This document shows positions 26,588 through 35,600 of a stretch of 64,000 nt of DNA, piece after piece. Source of the stretch: CAYPEL01 sp036479985 (GTDB lineage Bacteria; Pseudomonadota; Gammaproteobacteria; DSM-19610); contig CBDDAF010000003.1 in NCBI GenBank assembly GCA_965224815.1, forward strand, positions 1,984,001 through 2,048,000. Reading direction: 5' to 3'. A program made the position numbers and the translations under genes. Positions within the stretch are counted from its first letter, which is position 1. Every line of letters starts with the position of its first letter. The notes under the pieces were generated by a model. The model saw only the letters and a list, made by a program, of their open reading frames with translations. It was not told where the DNA came from and searched no databases.

Positions 26588-27250
26588 ATGGCCAGTTTGC
26601 GGGAAAGAAAGTACGCAAGGACACGTCTTGCACTGTTGTCGGCATTTCAGTCCGCGTTGGAACAGCAGCCATTTTCAGAGGTTCCGATCAAGGCATTGTG
26701 TCATTCAGTAGAAGTGTCTGAAGCCACGTTTTTCAATTATTTTTCCAGCAAGGCCAACTTGCTCGACTATGCTATCCAGTTCTGGCTACTCGAATTACAG
26801 CTATCGCTGGTCAATGATATGACTGAGCCAGGCATGAGAACGATTGAAAAAGTGTATGCTTTTTTTGCCAGGCAATGCCGAGCGCGGCCAGGATTTATGC
26901 GGGCATTCATGGGTTGGTTGGCAAACGGGGGTGTACTGTCTACCGAAATGGCACCTTCAATACTCGAGCGGCAACTTGCCTGGCCGGAGAATGGCAAAGC
27001 GGGAACCATTCAGCAGCTTGCCCTGGATTTGTTGCTGGTGAGACAACTTGAACAGGCGGTAAACAGGAGCCAGTTACCCAGCAATGTTTTAATGCCCACC
27101 TTGCTGACGGGTTTGATTTCAATCTTATTTGGCGCTCCGTTGGCGTTACTTTCCAGTGACCCAGACCGTATTGGTTCAATGTATCAACAACAATTACAGA
27201 TATTTTGGGCAGGCATTCAAGCCGCCGTAGGCGGATCCGCCCCACAATGA
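26588..27250 (+). CDS. TetR/AcrR-family transcriptional regulator
   Basis: A 220-residue protein with an N-terminal TetR helix-turn-helix at about residues 25-55 (FSEVPIKALCHSVEVSEATFFNYF, then SSKANLLDYAI). The C-terminal helical domain is of unassigned ligand class. Its stop overlaps the start of the Nramp-like gene in ATGA, so the regulator is co-translated with the transporter it probably controls. Autoregulation through the palindromes upstream is likely. Confidence 0.88.
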   Translation: MASLRERKYARTRLALLSAFQSALEQQPFSEVPIKALCHSVEVSEATFFNYFSSKANLLDYAIQFWLLELQLSLVNDMTEPGMRTIEKVYAFFARQCRARPGFMRAFMGWLANGGVLSTEMAPSILERQLAWPENGKAGTIQQLALDLLLVRQLEQAVNRSQLPSNVLMPTLLTGLISILFGAPLALLSSDPDRIGSMYQQQLQIFWAGIQAAVGGSAPQ

Positions 27251-28455
27251 ATCCATTCCTGGCGATTGGGCCCGGTATCGTTATTGCAGCAACCGGGTTA
27301 GGTGCTGGTGACTTGATAGCGGCGTCAGTTGCTGGCGCAAGATTTGGCACTGCGTTGTTATGGGTTGTGGTAGTCGGAGCATTACTCAAATTTGTCCTCA
27401 ACGAAAATCTGGCGAGATGGCAACTGTCAACGTCGTCAACCGTCGTTGAAGCATTGGTTGAGCGTTTGCCAAGATTCTGGTCAGGCTACTTTCTGGTTTA
27501 TCTTTTACTCTGGAGTTTTGTGGTTGCTGCCGCCCTGATGGCGGCTTGTGGTCTGGCAATCCACGCCCTGTTTCCGGAGATCAGCGTGAAACAAGCAGGT
27601 ATCACACAATCGCTGGTTGCCGCTTCACTGGTACTGGTCGGGCGCTATCAGCTGATTGAGTGGGCCATGAAATTTTTTATCGGGCTGATGTTTACAGTTG
27701 TAATCGTTTGCGCAATTTTAGTGGCGCCCGACTTGGGACACATTGCACGTGGATTATTTGTCCCAAGCTTGCCCGAAAATTCGATCTGGTTAGTACTTAG
27801 TGTTCTTGGCGGTATCGGCGGCAGCGTAACACTATTGAGTTACGGCTACTGGATGCGTGAAAAAGGCTGGCAGGGTACAGCCTCAATATTACAAATGCGT
27901 ATCGATCTGGTGTTTGCTTATAGTCTGACGGGCCTGTTTGGCATCGCAATTATGATCATTGCATCCTCTGTCTCTGTGGAGCAGGTTGAAGGTAGTCAAA
28001 TGGTATTAGCCATCGCGGAGCAGCTAGAATCCCGTATTGGTGCTATCGGTAAATGGAGTTTTCTGATTGGTTTCTGGGGCGCTGTGTTTAGCTCCATGCT
28101 AGGTGTCTGGCAGGGTGTTCCCTATTTGTTTGCGGATTTCATGAATCAGTATCGCCGCACTAAAAATCCCCAGCCAGTCAGCACAGCCTCCGGCTTTTAC
28201 CGGTTATTTCTAATTTATCTCTGCACTTTTCCAATGCTAATGTTGTGGCTGAATAAACCGGTATGGTTAGTATTGTTATACAGTGTAACCGGTGCGGCAT
28301 TCATGCCACTGCTGGCTGCCCTGTTGTTATATTTGAATAATCAATCGGCATGGATAGGTGGCCTGCGTAACAGTTGGCTATCAAATTTAATATTGGTAAC
28401 CGGTCTCATGGTATTCTTTGCACTGTTAACGCATAAAATTATTTCACTGGTTTAG
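27247..28455 (+). CDS. Nramp-superfamily transporter lacking canonical metal motifs
   Basis: A 402-residue membrane protein with about 11 hydrophobic helices. The start is the ATG in the ATGA overlap with tetR. The first helix reads GPGIVIAATGLGAGDLIAAS, which aligns with Nramp helix 1, but the metal-binding DPGN is replaced by GAGD. The sixth-helix MPH motif is also not visible (LLSYGYWMREKG is there instead). Family membership is clear from the helix pattern; import of manganese or iron should not be assumed. Confidence 0.78.
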   Translation: MNPFLAIGPGIVIAATGLGAGDLIAASVAGARFGTALLWVVVVGALLKFVLNENLARWQLSTSSTVVEALVERLPRFWSGYFLVYLLLWSFVVAAALMAACGLAIHALFPEISVKQAGITQSLVAASLVLVGRYQLIEWAMKFFIGLMFTVVIVCAILVAPDLGHIARGLFVPSLPENSIWLVLSVLGGIGGSVTLLSYGYWMREKGWQGTASILQMRIDLVFAYSLTGLFGIAIMIIASSVSVEQVEGSQMVLAIAEQLESRIGAIGKWSFLIGFWGAVFSSMLGVWQGVPYLFADFMNQYRRTKNPQPVSTASGFYRLFLIYLCTFPMLMLWLNKPVWLVLLYSVTGAAFMPLLAALLLYLNNQSAWIGGLRNSWLSNLILVTGLMVFFALLTHKIISLV

Positions 28456-28464
28456 TAATCAATA

Positions 28465-28887
28465 ATGAAAGATCCTGTTTACCTGGAAGCAATCCCGGAT
28501 TCAGCACGGCTGGTGCAGACCTCGGAGTACGTTATCCGCTGGAGTGACATGGATGCGTTCGGCCATGTTAACAACGCAAAATATTTTACCTACTTCGAAC
28601 AAGTTCGTGTCGACTGGCTGCGCAGTATTGGGACAGAGCACAGCATCGTAGTAGCGACACTAGGTTGTACATTTTTACGGGCCATCATATATCCGGCAAC
28701 TATCAAAGTATCCTACTATCTAGGATCGCCAGGCCGTAAAAGCGTCGATTCATATTATGCAATCCATGATGCCAATGATGCATCCATTGTATACACACTG
28801 GGACACGGAACCGTTGTCTGGTTTGATCATGACGCCGGGAAATCGATTGAAATACCGGCGCACATTAGAGAATTATTGGCGGACTGA
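28465..28887 (+). CDS. Acyl-CoA thioesterase (4HBT hotdog)
   Basis: A 140-residue hotdog protein with the catalytic aspartate motif WSDMDAFGHVNNAKYFTYFE at about residues 26-45, typical of YbgC/FadM-like thioesterases. It probably hydrolyses short- or medium-chain acyl-CoA. It starts 9 bases after the transporter gene and closes the tetR operon. Confidence 0.88.
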   Translation: MKDPVYLEAIPDSARLVQTSEYVIRWSDMDAFGHVNNAKYFTYFEQVRVDWLRSIGTEHSIVVATLGCTFLRAIIYPATIKVSYYLGSPGRKSVDSYYAIHDANDASIVYTLGHGTVVWFDHDAGKSIEIPAHIRELLAD

Positions 28888-28952
28888 AAATTTTCGGACT
28901 GGTATATTTTGAGGTGGTAATACCATCAACCTTCTGGAATGTCCCGGAAATA

Positions 28953-29029
28953 TGGCGCGCCCGACAGGATTCGAACCTGTGACCCCCGGTTTCGGAAACC
29001 GATATTCTATCCAGCTGAACTACGGGCGC
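28953..29029 (-). tRNA. tRNA-Arg (anticodon CCG)
   Basis: Read on the minus strand, the 77 bases fold as a standard cloverleaf: acceptor GCGCCCG paired with CGGGCGC, anticodon loop TTCCGAA giving CCG, the T-arm GTTCGAATC core, and an encoded CCA end. CCG reads CGG arginine codons. Confidence 0.96.
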
Positions 29030-29210
29030 TAAACAGGGCGTAATCATACCGCTTTTATGGATAAGACTGTAGGTAGAAAATCGTGGTGGCCAGCCAGCTA
29101 AGACTCTCCTTTTCCACGCTAGCAATTGCAGATATACTGACCCGCAAATTCCAACGCCCTGGGGACTATTTGTACAGGGATTTATCGATTATTGAACTGG
29201 AGAACCCCCT

Positions 29211-29687
29211 GTGAGTGATCACGATAAAACGGTTACGAATACGATTTTGCTTGTTCTGGCTATCCTGGCAGTGATGGCTATTTCTTTCTATTTCATTGCC
29301 AAGACTGTTACCAGCGATGATAGCGCGGAAAACGATGGCCCGAATCCACGTATGACAGCTAAGATTCTGGAAAACATCAAGCCAGTTGGGCAGGTTAATA
29401 CCGGTGCGGTTGTTGTCGCAGCAGTGGCAGAGAGTGTCGGGCCTCGTAGCGGAGACGATGTTTATAACGCCTCCTGTCTGGCATGTCACAGTACCGGGGT
29501 TGCAGGCGCACCAAAAGTGGGTGACAAAGCGGCCTGGGATACTCGTGTAGCAAGTGGTATGGATGCTATGTTGAATAACGCCATCAATGGCATCAATGCA
29601 ATGCCAGCAAAAGGCACTTGTGCTACTTGTTCTGATGATGAACTAAAAGCGGCTATCGAATATATGCTTAAAGAGTCAGGTGTGTGA
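29211..29687 (+). CDS. Membrane-anchored cytochrome c5
   Basis: A 158-residue protein, starting at GTG, with an N-terminal membrane helix (TILLVLAILAVMAISFYFIA) that acts as anchor. A single haem motif CLACH lies at about residue 88, and the c5-type tail (MPAKGTCATCSDDELKAAIEYML) contains a second Cys pair that is not a haem site but is typical of c5. The distal methionine is probably in NAMPAKG. It carries electrons in respiration. Confidence 0.9.
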   Translation: MSDHDKTVTNTILLVLAILAVMAISFYFIAKTVTSDDSAENDGPNPRMTAKILENIKPVGQVNTGAVVVAAVAESVGPRSGDDVYNASCLACHSTGVAGAPKVGDKAAWDTRVASGMDAMLNNAINGINAMPAKGTCATCSDDELKAAIEYMLKESGV

Positions 29688-29750
29688 TACACACGTCTGA
29701 GTGATCTCTGATTAATTCATATAATTTATCCTTGCGGACAGTACAAATTC

Positions 29751-29813
29751 TGTAGGAGCGGCTTTAGCCGCGATGGGCCTGCGGTGTCCATCGCGGCTAA
29801 AGCCGCTCCTACA
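29751..29813. repeat. REP palindrome, copy 4
   Basis: TGTAGGAGCGGCTTTAGCCG and its complement around GATGGGCCTGCGGTGTCCAT. It lies between the convergent cytochrome c5 and rep genes. Confidence 0.93.
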
Positions 29814-29829
29814 GTTCTCGCAAAATTAT

Positions 29830-31827
29830 TCAGGACAATAAACCCCGTAAATTCGACAAATGTGCCTGACCACGTTCGGCTCGTTCGGCCGGGTCAGCAG
29901 CCATGCCAGGTTTTTCCCACTTGATATCCTCTACCGGTAATTCAGCTAAAAATCGGCTAGGTTCACAGCTTTGCCATTCACCGGCACGCTTGCGTTTACG
30001 TGCATAGGTCAGCGTGAGCGTTTTCTGAGCGCGGGTAATACCGACATAAGCTAACCGCCGTTCTTCTTCCAGATTATCTTCCTCAATGCTGGTGCGATGG
30101 GGTAACAAATTTTCTTCCATGCCGACCATAAAAACATGCGGGAATTCGAGACCCTTGGCGGCATGCAGTGTCATCAACCGAACACATTCATTACTAGCAT
30201 CATCATCCCGATCGAGTCTGTCCAACAGGCTAATGCGATTCACGATAGCGCTGAGCGTGGTATCACTGTCATCTTTTTCAGACAGACGCTTAACCCAACT
30301 GAGTAGATCATCAACATTTTGCAGCCGCCTGTCAGCTTCGTCTGGATCTTTCGCATTGTCCTGAATCCAGTCGGTATATTCCATATCTTTAATCATTTGA
30401 TTAACGCAGTCGGCCGGATCGGCTTGTTCACCCTGGTCAGCGAGCCGGGTTATCCAATCTGCAAAAGGTGCCAGTCGGCTAGCGGCACGTTTACCCAGCT
30501 CGGCTTCCAGGTCAGCTTCAAAACAGGCAGATAACAAACTCAATTGCCGTTGTGAAGCGAACACGGCTAATTTTTCCAGCGTGGTCGCTCCAATTTCGCG
30601 GCGTGGTGTGTTAACGACGCGCAGGAATGCCCGGTCATCATCCGGATTAACCAGTAAGCGTAAGTAGGACAGTAAGTCTTTAACTTCGGTGTAATCAAAA
30701 AATGAAGTTCCACCACTTAAATGATAATTGATACTATGTTCCCGTAAGGCTTTTTCAAAACTGCGCGACTGGTGATTGCCACGGTACAGAATGGCGTAAT
30801 GACCACCCTGCGTACCGTGGGTAAATTTTTGATGCAGAATGTCAGAAACGACGCGTTCAGCCTCGTGATCCGCATCGCGGCAGGCAACAATGGAGAGCTG
30901 TGTTCCGTAACCCATTTCACTCCACAATTGTTTTTCGAATACATGTGAGTTTTGGCTGATCAATGAATTGGCACATTTCAAAATACAAGCGGAAGAACGG
31001 TAATTTTGTTCTAGCTTGATCATTTCAAGGCGTGGAAAATCTTCCTTAAGACGCAGCAAATTTTCCGGGTTGGCACCACGCCAGGTGTATATTGCCTGGT
31101 CATCATCACCTACGGCGGTGAAAGGTGTGGTTTTACCGACCAGTAAGCGCACTAGTTCATATTGTGCAAGATTGGTGTCCTGGTATTCATCCAGCAACAT
31201 ATGTCGAATCCGATTTTGCCAACGTTCACGTACTTCTTGATTTTGTGTGAGCAGTACGGTTGGTTGCATGATTAAATCATCAAAATCAAACGCATTATAG
31301 GCGTGTAAATGGTGTTGGTACTCGTTATACAGAATCGCCGCAGCCAGCTCGAAATCATTTTCAGCCTGTTGTACAGCCTGTTCCGGTGTGATCAGATCAT
31401 TTTTTAAATTAGAAATTTGCCAGCGCAAAGTATCATTACCAAAGGCAACCGGACGCTTACGAACCAGTTCATCAATCAGATGTTGGCTGTCCTGGGCATC
31501 AAAAATGGAGAAGTTTGGTTTGAAATCAAGCTGTGTTGCTTCACGGCGCAGCAGATTCATACCCAGCGTATGAAAGGTTGAGATAGTTAAGCCCTTGATG
31601 TTCTCACGCTTATCCAGTCTGGCGACACGTTCACGCATTTCACGTGCTGCCTTGTTAGTAAAAGTAACTGCTGTAATAGTTTTGGGATCAAGACCGCAGT
31701 GTTTAATTAAATGCACAACTTTGTGGGTGATAACGCGCGTTTTTCCGCTGCCAGCACCGGCAAGAACGAGTAATGGGCGGTCAGTAATGCGCACTGCTTT
31801 TCGCTGTTGTGGATTTAAATCAGGCAC
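29830..31827 (-). CDS. rep: ATP-dependent DNA helicase Rep
   Basis: The 665-residue superfamily 1A helicase starts at a GTG (VPDLNPQQRKAV), which matches Rep N-termini; a TTG at 31875 would add 16 residues and neither has a good ribosome site. Helicase motifs are in order: LAGAGSGKT (I), TFTNKAAREM (Ia), LLDEYQDTN (II), VGDDDQAIYTWRGA (III), LEQNYRS (IV), and VRLMTLHAAKGLEFPHVF (V) with GITRAQ (VI). Rep moves 3'-5' and helps restart or clear replication forks. Length matches E. coli Rep. Confidence 0.94.
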   Translation of the reverse strand: MPDLNPQQRKAVRITDRPLLVLAGAGSGKTRVITHKVVHLIKHCGLDPKTITAVTFTNKAAREMRERVARLDKRENIKGLTISTFHTLGMNLLRREATQLDFKPNFSIFDAQDSQHLIDELVRKRPVAFGNDTLRWQISNLKNDLITPEQAVQQAENDFELAAAILYNEYQHHLHAYNAFDFDDLIMQPTVLLTQNQEVRERWQNRIRHMLLDEYQDTNLAQYELVRLLVGKTTPFTAVGDDDQAIYTWRGANPENLLRLKEDFPRLEMIKLEQNYRSSACILKCANSLISQNSHVFEKQLWSEMGYGTQLSIVACRDADHEAERVVSDILHQKFTHGTQGGHYAILYRGNHQSRSFEKALREHSINYHLSGGTSFFDYTEVKDLLSYLRLLVNPDDDRAFLRVVNTPRREIGATTLEKLAVFASQRQLSLLSACFEADLEAELGKRAASRLAPFADWITRLADQGEQADPADCVNQMIKDMEYTDWIQDNAKDPDEADRRLQNVDDLLSWVKRLSEKDDSDTTLSAIVNRISLLDRLDRDDDASNECVRLMTLHAAKGLEFPHVFMVGMEENLLPHRTSIEEDNLEEERRLAYVGITRAQKTLTLTYARKRKRAGEWQSCEPSRFLAELPVEDIKWEKPGMAADPAERAERGQAHLSNLRGLLS

Positions 31828-31957
31828 GACGGATTGGAGGTTTATACAATAAGGCAGGGAATGTCTGCCAGCCAATTATACGTTAAGACCAGATCCGGAA
31901 TACACCTGGTATAGCGTGTAATCTTGGGAATTTCTGAATAATTTAAGGTGCCTTCAA

Positions 31958-32914
31958 TTAATCAGAAATTCCCAAGGGTTGTTTGCCGATTATTTCCTGC
32001 TGTGTCTGTAGCAAAGTTTGGTACATGGGTGATTGAGTGTTAATGCGTACCAGCGTTTTATTTATAAGTGTTTGTGCCGCATTAACGTAACCCAGTTTAG
32101 TCAGTGTTAGTGCTAGATTATTGATTGCCGGTAAATGATCTGGATTCAGTGCTAGTGTTTGCCGAAAAGCATTTTCAGCACGATCGTATAATTGTTTGTG
32201 GTAATGCGCATTGCCAATTCCAAACCAGGCGATTTGATTTTCAGGCCAACGATTTACTGCGGTTTCATACCCTGTCAAACTCGCATCAGCCTGACCCGTC
32301 TCTTCAAGATCGGCAACAGCATTCAGAAATTGTGCTGGATTATTTTCAGCCGGTAGTTGGTCTGGTTTTAGAAGAATCAATCCCCAATGATTAGCCGCTG
32401 CCCAGGTTTTAATGAATTTTTTAACGGGTAGGGATTTGCGCCGGGTTGTGCCTGATCGAAGAATGATTTCACCAGACTCGTGTGAGTATCCGATCACAAC
32501 AGCATAGTGCCAGACAGGTAGATACCTTAACCCAATATTTTGTAATACCAACACTGGATAACCAGCTTGCAGCTCACGAATCAGTGCATTGATATCGGGT
32601 TTGATAATGTACGCGACACGCCCATAAGACCGGCTGGTAGAGATGATTTCAGTTTGCAGGCTGCCGCGCCGTCCGGGCAAATAGATTTTTGATATCAGTT
32701 CAGATGGTCGGATTGAAATGCCGGATGATTGCAGGGCAGTGGCTAATGCGGCCGGGCCACACTGGTATTTATCTTGTGGGAAAAAGGCAGTGTTTTCCAA
32801 CTCAACACTGTTTTGTACAGAGACACTATCTGCATAACTGATAGAACCACGGTGGTGTACAGTACAGCCGCCGCACAGTAATAACAGGACAGCCAACCAG
32901 CGGAAAGTTACCAA
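31958..32914 (-). CDS. PA2778-type cysteine peptidase lipoprotein with TPR
   Basis: A 318-residue protein with a lipoprotein signal ending LLLCGGC. A C39-like papain-fold peptidase follows, with the catalytic cysteine in FPQDKYQCGPAALATAL and the histidine in PVWHYAVVIGY. A C-terminal pair of tetratricopeptide repeats (WFGIGNAHYHKQLYDRAENAFRQ and LPAINNLALTLTKLG) completes it. This fusion matches Pseudomonas PA2778-family proteins, whose function is not known. It starts 5 bases after the PA2779-like gene. Confidence 0.88.
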   Translation of the reverse strand: MVTFRWLAVLLLLCGGCTVHHRGSISYADSVSVQNSVELENTAFFPQDKYQCGPAALATALQSSGISIRPSELISKIYLPGRRGSLQTEIISTSRSYGRVAYIIKPDINALIRELQAGYPVLVLQNIGLRYLPVWHYAVVIGYSHESGEIILRSGTTRRKSLPVKKFIKTWAAANHWGLILLKPDQLPAENNPAQFLNAVADLEETGQADASLTGYETAVNRWPENQIAWFGIGNAHYHKQLYDRAENAFRQTLALNPDHLPAINNLALTLTKLGYVNAAQTLINKTLVRINTQSPMYQTLLQTQQEIIGKQPLGISD

Positions 32915-32919
32915 AGCAG

Positions 32920-33306
32920 TTACATCATATTGAAGATATCAATCACGCCAACCAGTTCAAGAATAATCAATACGACAAAGACTGCGCCTACGACGCCAAG
33001 TACGCCTGAGCCTGCGGGCATAGTATTGATTTGATGATTAAGATTCTGTAATTCATTAGCAGTCAGCAGTGCAATACGTGCCTGTGCATCTTCCTGAGTT
33101 ACACCAAGATCGACTAATTGCTGACGTACATCTTCTCTTTCTAAAAAAGCCTGAACATCTGCTTGCTGTTGTTGATTCTGTTCCAACGCGATAGCGGTAC
33201 CAGTACCAACCAGTCCGGCAAATGCACTTTGTGGAAATCCAGCAATAATCAAGTTAAGAATCAATGCAAGGATACCGGTTCTCTTTAACATCATCTTATC
33301 CATCAT
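32920..33306 (-). CDS. PA2779-family exported membrane protein
   Basis: A 128-residue protein with a signal peptide or anchor (LALILNLIIAGFPQSAFAG) and a Gln-rich helical segment. A C-terminal transmembrane helix (VLGVVGAVFVVLIILELVGVIDI) closes it. A GAGGAG ribosome site lies close to the first ATG; the second ATG three bases later has better spacing. PA2779-family genes always sit with PA2778-type peptidases, so it may be the partner or substrate. Confidence 0.85.
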   Translation of the reverse strand: MMDKMMLKRTGILALILNLIIAGFPQSAFAGLVGTGTAIALEQNQQQQADVQAFLEREDVRQQLVDLGVTQEDAQARIALLTANELQNLNHQINTMPAGSGVLGVVGAVFVVLIILELVGVIDIFNMM

Positions 33307-33568
33307 GTTCTCCTCGTGAGGCTTCTACAGACTAAGTCTGTCAGTGGAAATCAGGCCGCAAATATTCGACCACACTATATTGAAAATACCAGATAATTTA
33401 TAGGGCACTTAACGAACCTCTCGATTGAGTATGAACCATTCAGTCTTGGTCCATTTTAGTGCGCCAATTGATGCTAATGCATATATCTGGTGCGATAGTG
33501 GCTGGGATTCTAGCATTTATAATTAATTAACTCATTGTTATAGATAAAAATTATTTTTTCTCATGCTG
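33307..33568 (+). promoter_or_regulatory. Region upstream of the sigma-54 promoter
   Basis: This divergent gap is AT-rich. Half-sites GCGCCA (33461-33466) and TGGTGC (33488-33493) resemble NtrC half-sites but are too far apart to form the usual 17-base dyad. No guanidine-I riboswitch core is recognised. Confidence 0.35.
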
Positions 33569-33584
33569 TGGCATGGACCTTGCT
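33569..33584 (+). promoter_or_regulatory. Sigma-54 (RpoN) promoter of the urea/guanidine operon
   Basis: TGGCATG-N4-TTGCT matches the -24/-12 consensus (TGGCACG-N4-TTGCA/T) with GG and GC at exact spacing. The predicted start is about 10-12 bases past the GC, near 33594. Sigma-54 promoters need an activator such as NtrC, which fits nitrogen-limited expression. Confidence 0.82.
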
Positions 33585-33589
33585 CTCGC

Positions 33590-33619
33590 AGTATTACTTA
33601 TTAACAATTTCGTAATACT
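33590..33619 (+). promoter_or_regulatory. NikR-like operator palindrome
   Basis: AGTATTAC and GTAATACT are perfect 8-base inverted arms separated by 14 bases. This equals GTATTA-N16-TAATAC, the geometry of the E. coli NikR site GTATGA-N16-TCATAC. It covers the predicted start site and abuts the GAGGAG ribosome site (33621), so binding would block transcription. Confidence 0.75.
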
Positions 33620-33632
33620 AGAGGAGTTTTTC

Positions 33633-34625
33633 ATGCATAGCATAGTCCGCCGTTTATCGATTTCCCTGTTAGCGATATTTTTATCTGCGATATCACTGAG
33701 CTCATCTGCAGAGCCTTTGAAAATCGGTTACAGCGACTGGCCGGGCTGGGTAGCCTGGGAAGTAGGTATTGAAAAAAACTGGTTCAAGGATGCGGGAGTT
33801 GAAGTGAAATTTGACTGGTTTGACTATGTCGCTTCCATGGATGCCTTCGCAGCCAGCAAGCTCGATGCTGTCGCAATGACAAATGGCGATACGCTGGTGA
33901 CTGGTGCAACCGGTGCAAAAGGCATTATGTATCTGATCAATGACTATAGTAATGGTAACGATATGGTCGTGGCCAAAAAGGGTATAAATTCTGTAAAAGA
34001 ATTAAAAGGTAAGAAGATTGGTGTCGAGATTGGCTTTGTCAGTCACTTGTTGTTACTTGATGCGCTTAAACAAAATGGTTTGACCGAAGCAGATGTTGAG
34101 TTAGTGAATGTACCAACCAACGAAACGCCGCAGGTTTTGGCATCGGGTCAAGTCGATGCGATTGTGGCCTGGCAGCCAAACTCCGGTCAGGCATTGAAAC
34201 TAGTGCCCGGTTCTAAAGCAGTGTTTAGCAGCGCAGACCAGCCTGGCCTAATCTACGATGTGCTTGCCGTTTCTCCTGAAAGCCTGGCTAAACGTCGCGA
34301 TGACTGGAAAAAAGTAATGAAAGTCTGGTACCGGATCGTAGACTATATCAATGATCCTAAAACGCATGATGATGCGGTGAAAATTATGGCGTCGCGCGTC
34401 GGTGTGCCAGCAAAAGAGTATGAAACCTTTATGCAAGGTACAAAGATTTTAACGCTTGAAGAAGCCAAAGCTTTTATGGGTAAAAGTGCAGGCTATAAAT
34501 CGGTCTATGGTTCATCGAAAATCTCCGATGACTTTAACGTTGCAAATAAAGTTTACGATACACCTCAAGATATAGATTCATACGTTGATCTTTCTTTGAT
34601 GGATGAGCTATTAAGCTTTATTTAA
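33633..34625 (+). CDS. NitT/TauT-type ABC substrate-binding protein of the urea/guanidine operon
   Basis: The 330-residue protein starts at an ATG 7 bases after GAGGAG; an earlier in-frame ATG (33573) lies inside the promoter and is rejected. A signal peptide (SISLLAIFLSAISLSSSAEP) precedes the SsuA/THI5-like periplasmic fold (LKIGYSDWPGWVAWEVG, VDAIVAWQP). It resembles binding proteins found beside urea-carboxylase genes, which probably capture guanidine, urea or a related amide. It is first in the operon, 5 bases before the permease. Confidence 0.88.
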   Translation: MHSIVRRLSISLLAIFLSAISLSSSAEPLKIGYSDWPGWVAWEVGIEKNWFKDAGVEVKFDWFDYVASMDAFAASKLDAVAMTNGDTLVTGATGAKGIMYLINDYSNGNDMVVAKKGINSVKELKGKKIGVEIGFVSHLLLLDALKQNGLTEADVELVNVPTNETPQVLASGQVDAIVAWQPNSGQALKLVPGSKAVFSSADQPGLIYDVLAVSPESLAKRRDDWKKVMKVWYRIVDYINDPKTHDDAVKIMASRVGVPAKEYETFMQGTKILTLEEAKAFMGKSAGYKSVYGSSKISDDFNVANKVYDTPQDIDSYVDLSLMDELLSFI

Positions 34626-34630
34626 TAGCT

Positions 34631-35587
34631 ATGCAATGGTTCGCCGTTCGTAAGCAACTTGATGCGCGGCCAAGGTTCATAATTACCGTTATGAGCTTTG
34701 TGCTGCCATTGCTTATCTGGTCGTTGGTCAGTTATGTGCCCTGGTTGTGGCATCCAAAAATAGAAATTACTCAAGCGGGTGATGTTGCCTATTTCCAAAC
34801 TGGCCAATTGGTAGACAAAGCAGTTTTCAACGCTGAACACACAAGTTTACTGGAATCGGGAGGTATAGAGCCACAGGGTGACCCCGCTAATCCAATCTAT
34901 TTACCCGCGCCACATGAAGTGGCAAATGCTTTTTACACCGCATTTACAACAGAACCAAAGCGCCGTAATGAAAAATGGTTGCATGAAAGTTTGTGGAGCA
35001 GCATACAGGTTATATTCTGGGGTTTTCTGATTTCTTCTATGCTGGGTGTTCCACTGGGTATTTTGGCGGGCACCTACGATATATTTTCCAGGCTTTTTGA
35101 GCCGTTCATCGAATTTTTCCGCTATCTCCCGGCACCTGCATTCGGTGCCCTGGCCGTGGCCATTTTAGGGATATACCAGGCACCAAAAATAGCGATTATT
35201 TTTATCGGAACCTTTTTTCAGCAGGTGCTAGTGGTTTCCAATACGACGCGTAAGCTGGATCCATCCTTACTGGAAGCTGCGCAGACATTAGGCGCAAATA
35301 ATATTTCGCTACTTTTCAAAGTGGTAGTTCCAGGTATAGCAACGGACTTGTTTAAAGATATGCGCATCCTGCTTGGATGGGCCTGGACATACTTGATCGT
35401 CGCTGAGCTGATCGGTACAAGCTCTGGGATAACCTGGTTTATTACCCAGCAAGCGCGCTATAAGAATTTTGATAATGTATTTGCAGCCATCATGATTATT
35501 GGAATTATCGGGCTGTCTACAGATTTGATACTCGCCTGGTTGGGAAGAAAGGCATTTCCATGGCAACAAACGGATGCCGAGGTCTAA
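34631..35587 (+). CDS. ABC transporter permease of the urea/guanidine operon
   Basis: A 318-residue inner-membrane protein with a first helix (FVLPLLIWSLVSYVPWLW) and an unusually long periplasmic insertion (about residues 40-100). A five-helix BPD_transp_1 domain follows, with the EAA-type coupling motif (LLEAAQTLGANNISLLFKVVVPG) that contacts the ATPase. The insertion is a known feature of permeases in urea-carboxylase clusters. It starts 5 bases after the binding-protein gene. Confidence 0.9.
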   Translation: MQWFAVRKQLDARPRFIITVMSFVLPLLIWSLVSYVPWLWHPKIEITQAGDVAYFQTGQLVDKAVFNAEHTSLLESGGIEPQGDPANPIYLPAPHEVANAFYTAFTTEPKRRNEKWLHESLWSSIQVIFWGFLISSMLGVPLGILAGTYDIFSRLFEPFIEFFRYLPAPAFGALAVAILGIYQAPKIAIIFIGTFFQQVLVVSNTTRKLDPSLLEAAQTLGANNISLLFKVVVPGIATDLFKDMRILLGWAWTYLIVAELIGTSSGITWFITQQARYKNFDNVFAAIMIIGIIGLSTDLILAWLGRKAFPWQQTDAEV

Positions 35588-35600
35588 TCGTGGTGAAATC

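Noticed and set aside
33429..33434. GTATGA half-site identical to the E. coli NikR half-operator
   Set aside because: The partner TCATAC is not present at the required 16-base spacing, so it is probably chance.
33307..33632. Guanidine-I (ykkC) riboswitch upstream of the operon
   Set aside because: I looked for the conserved core (ACGG and CCGGTCC-type segments) and did not find it; the region is AT-rich with a sigma-54 promoter and palindrome instead.
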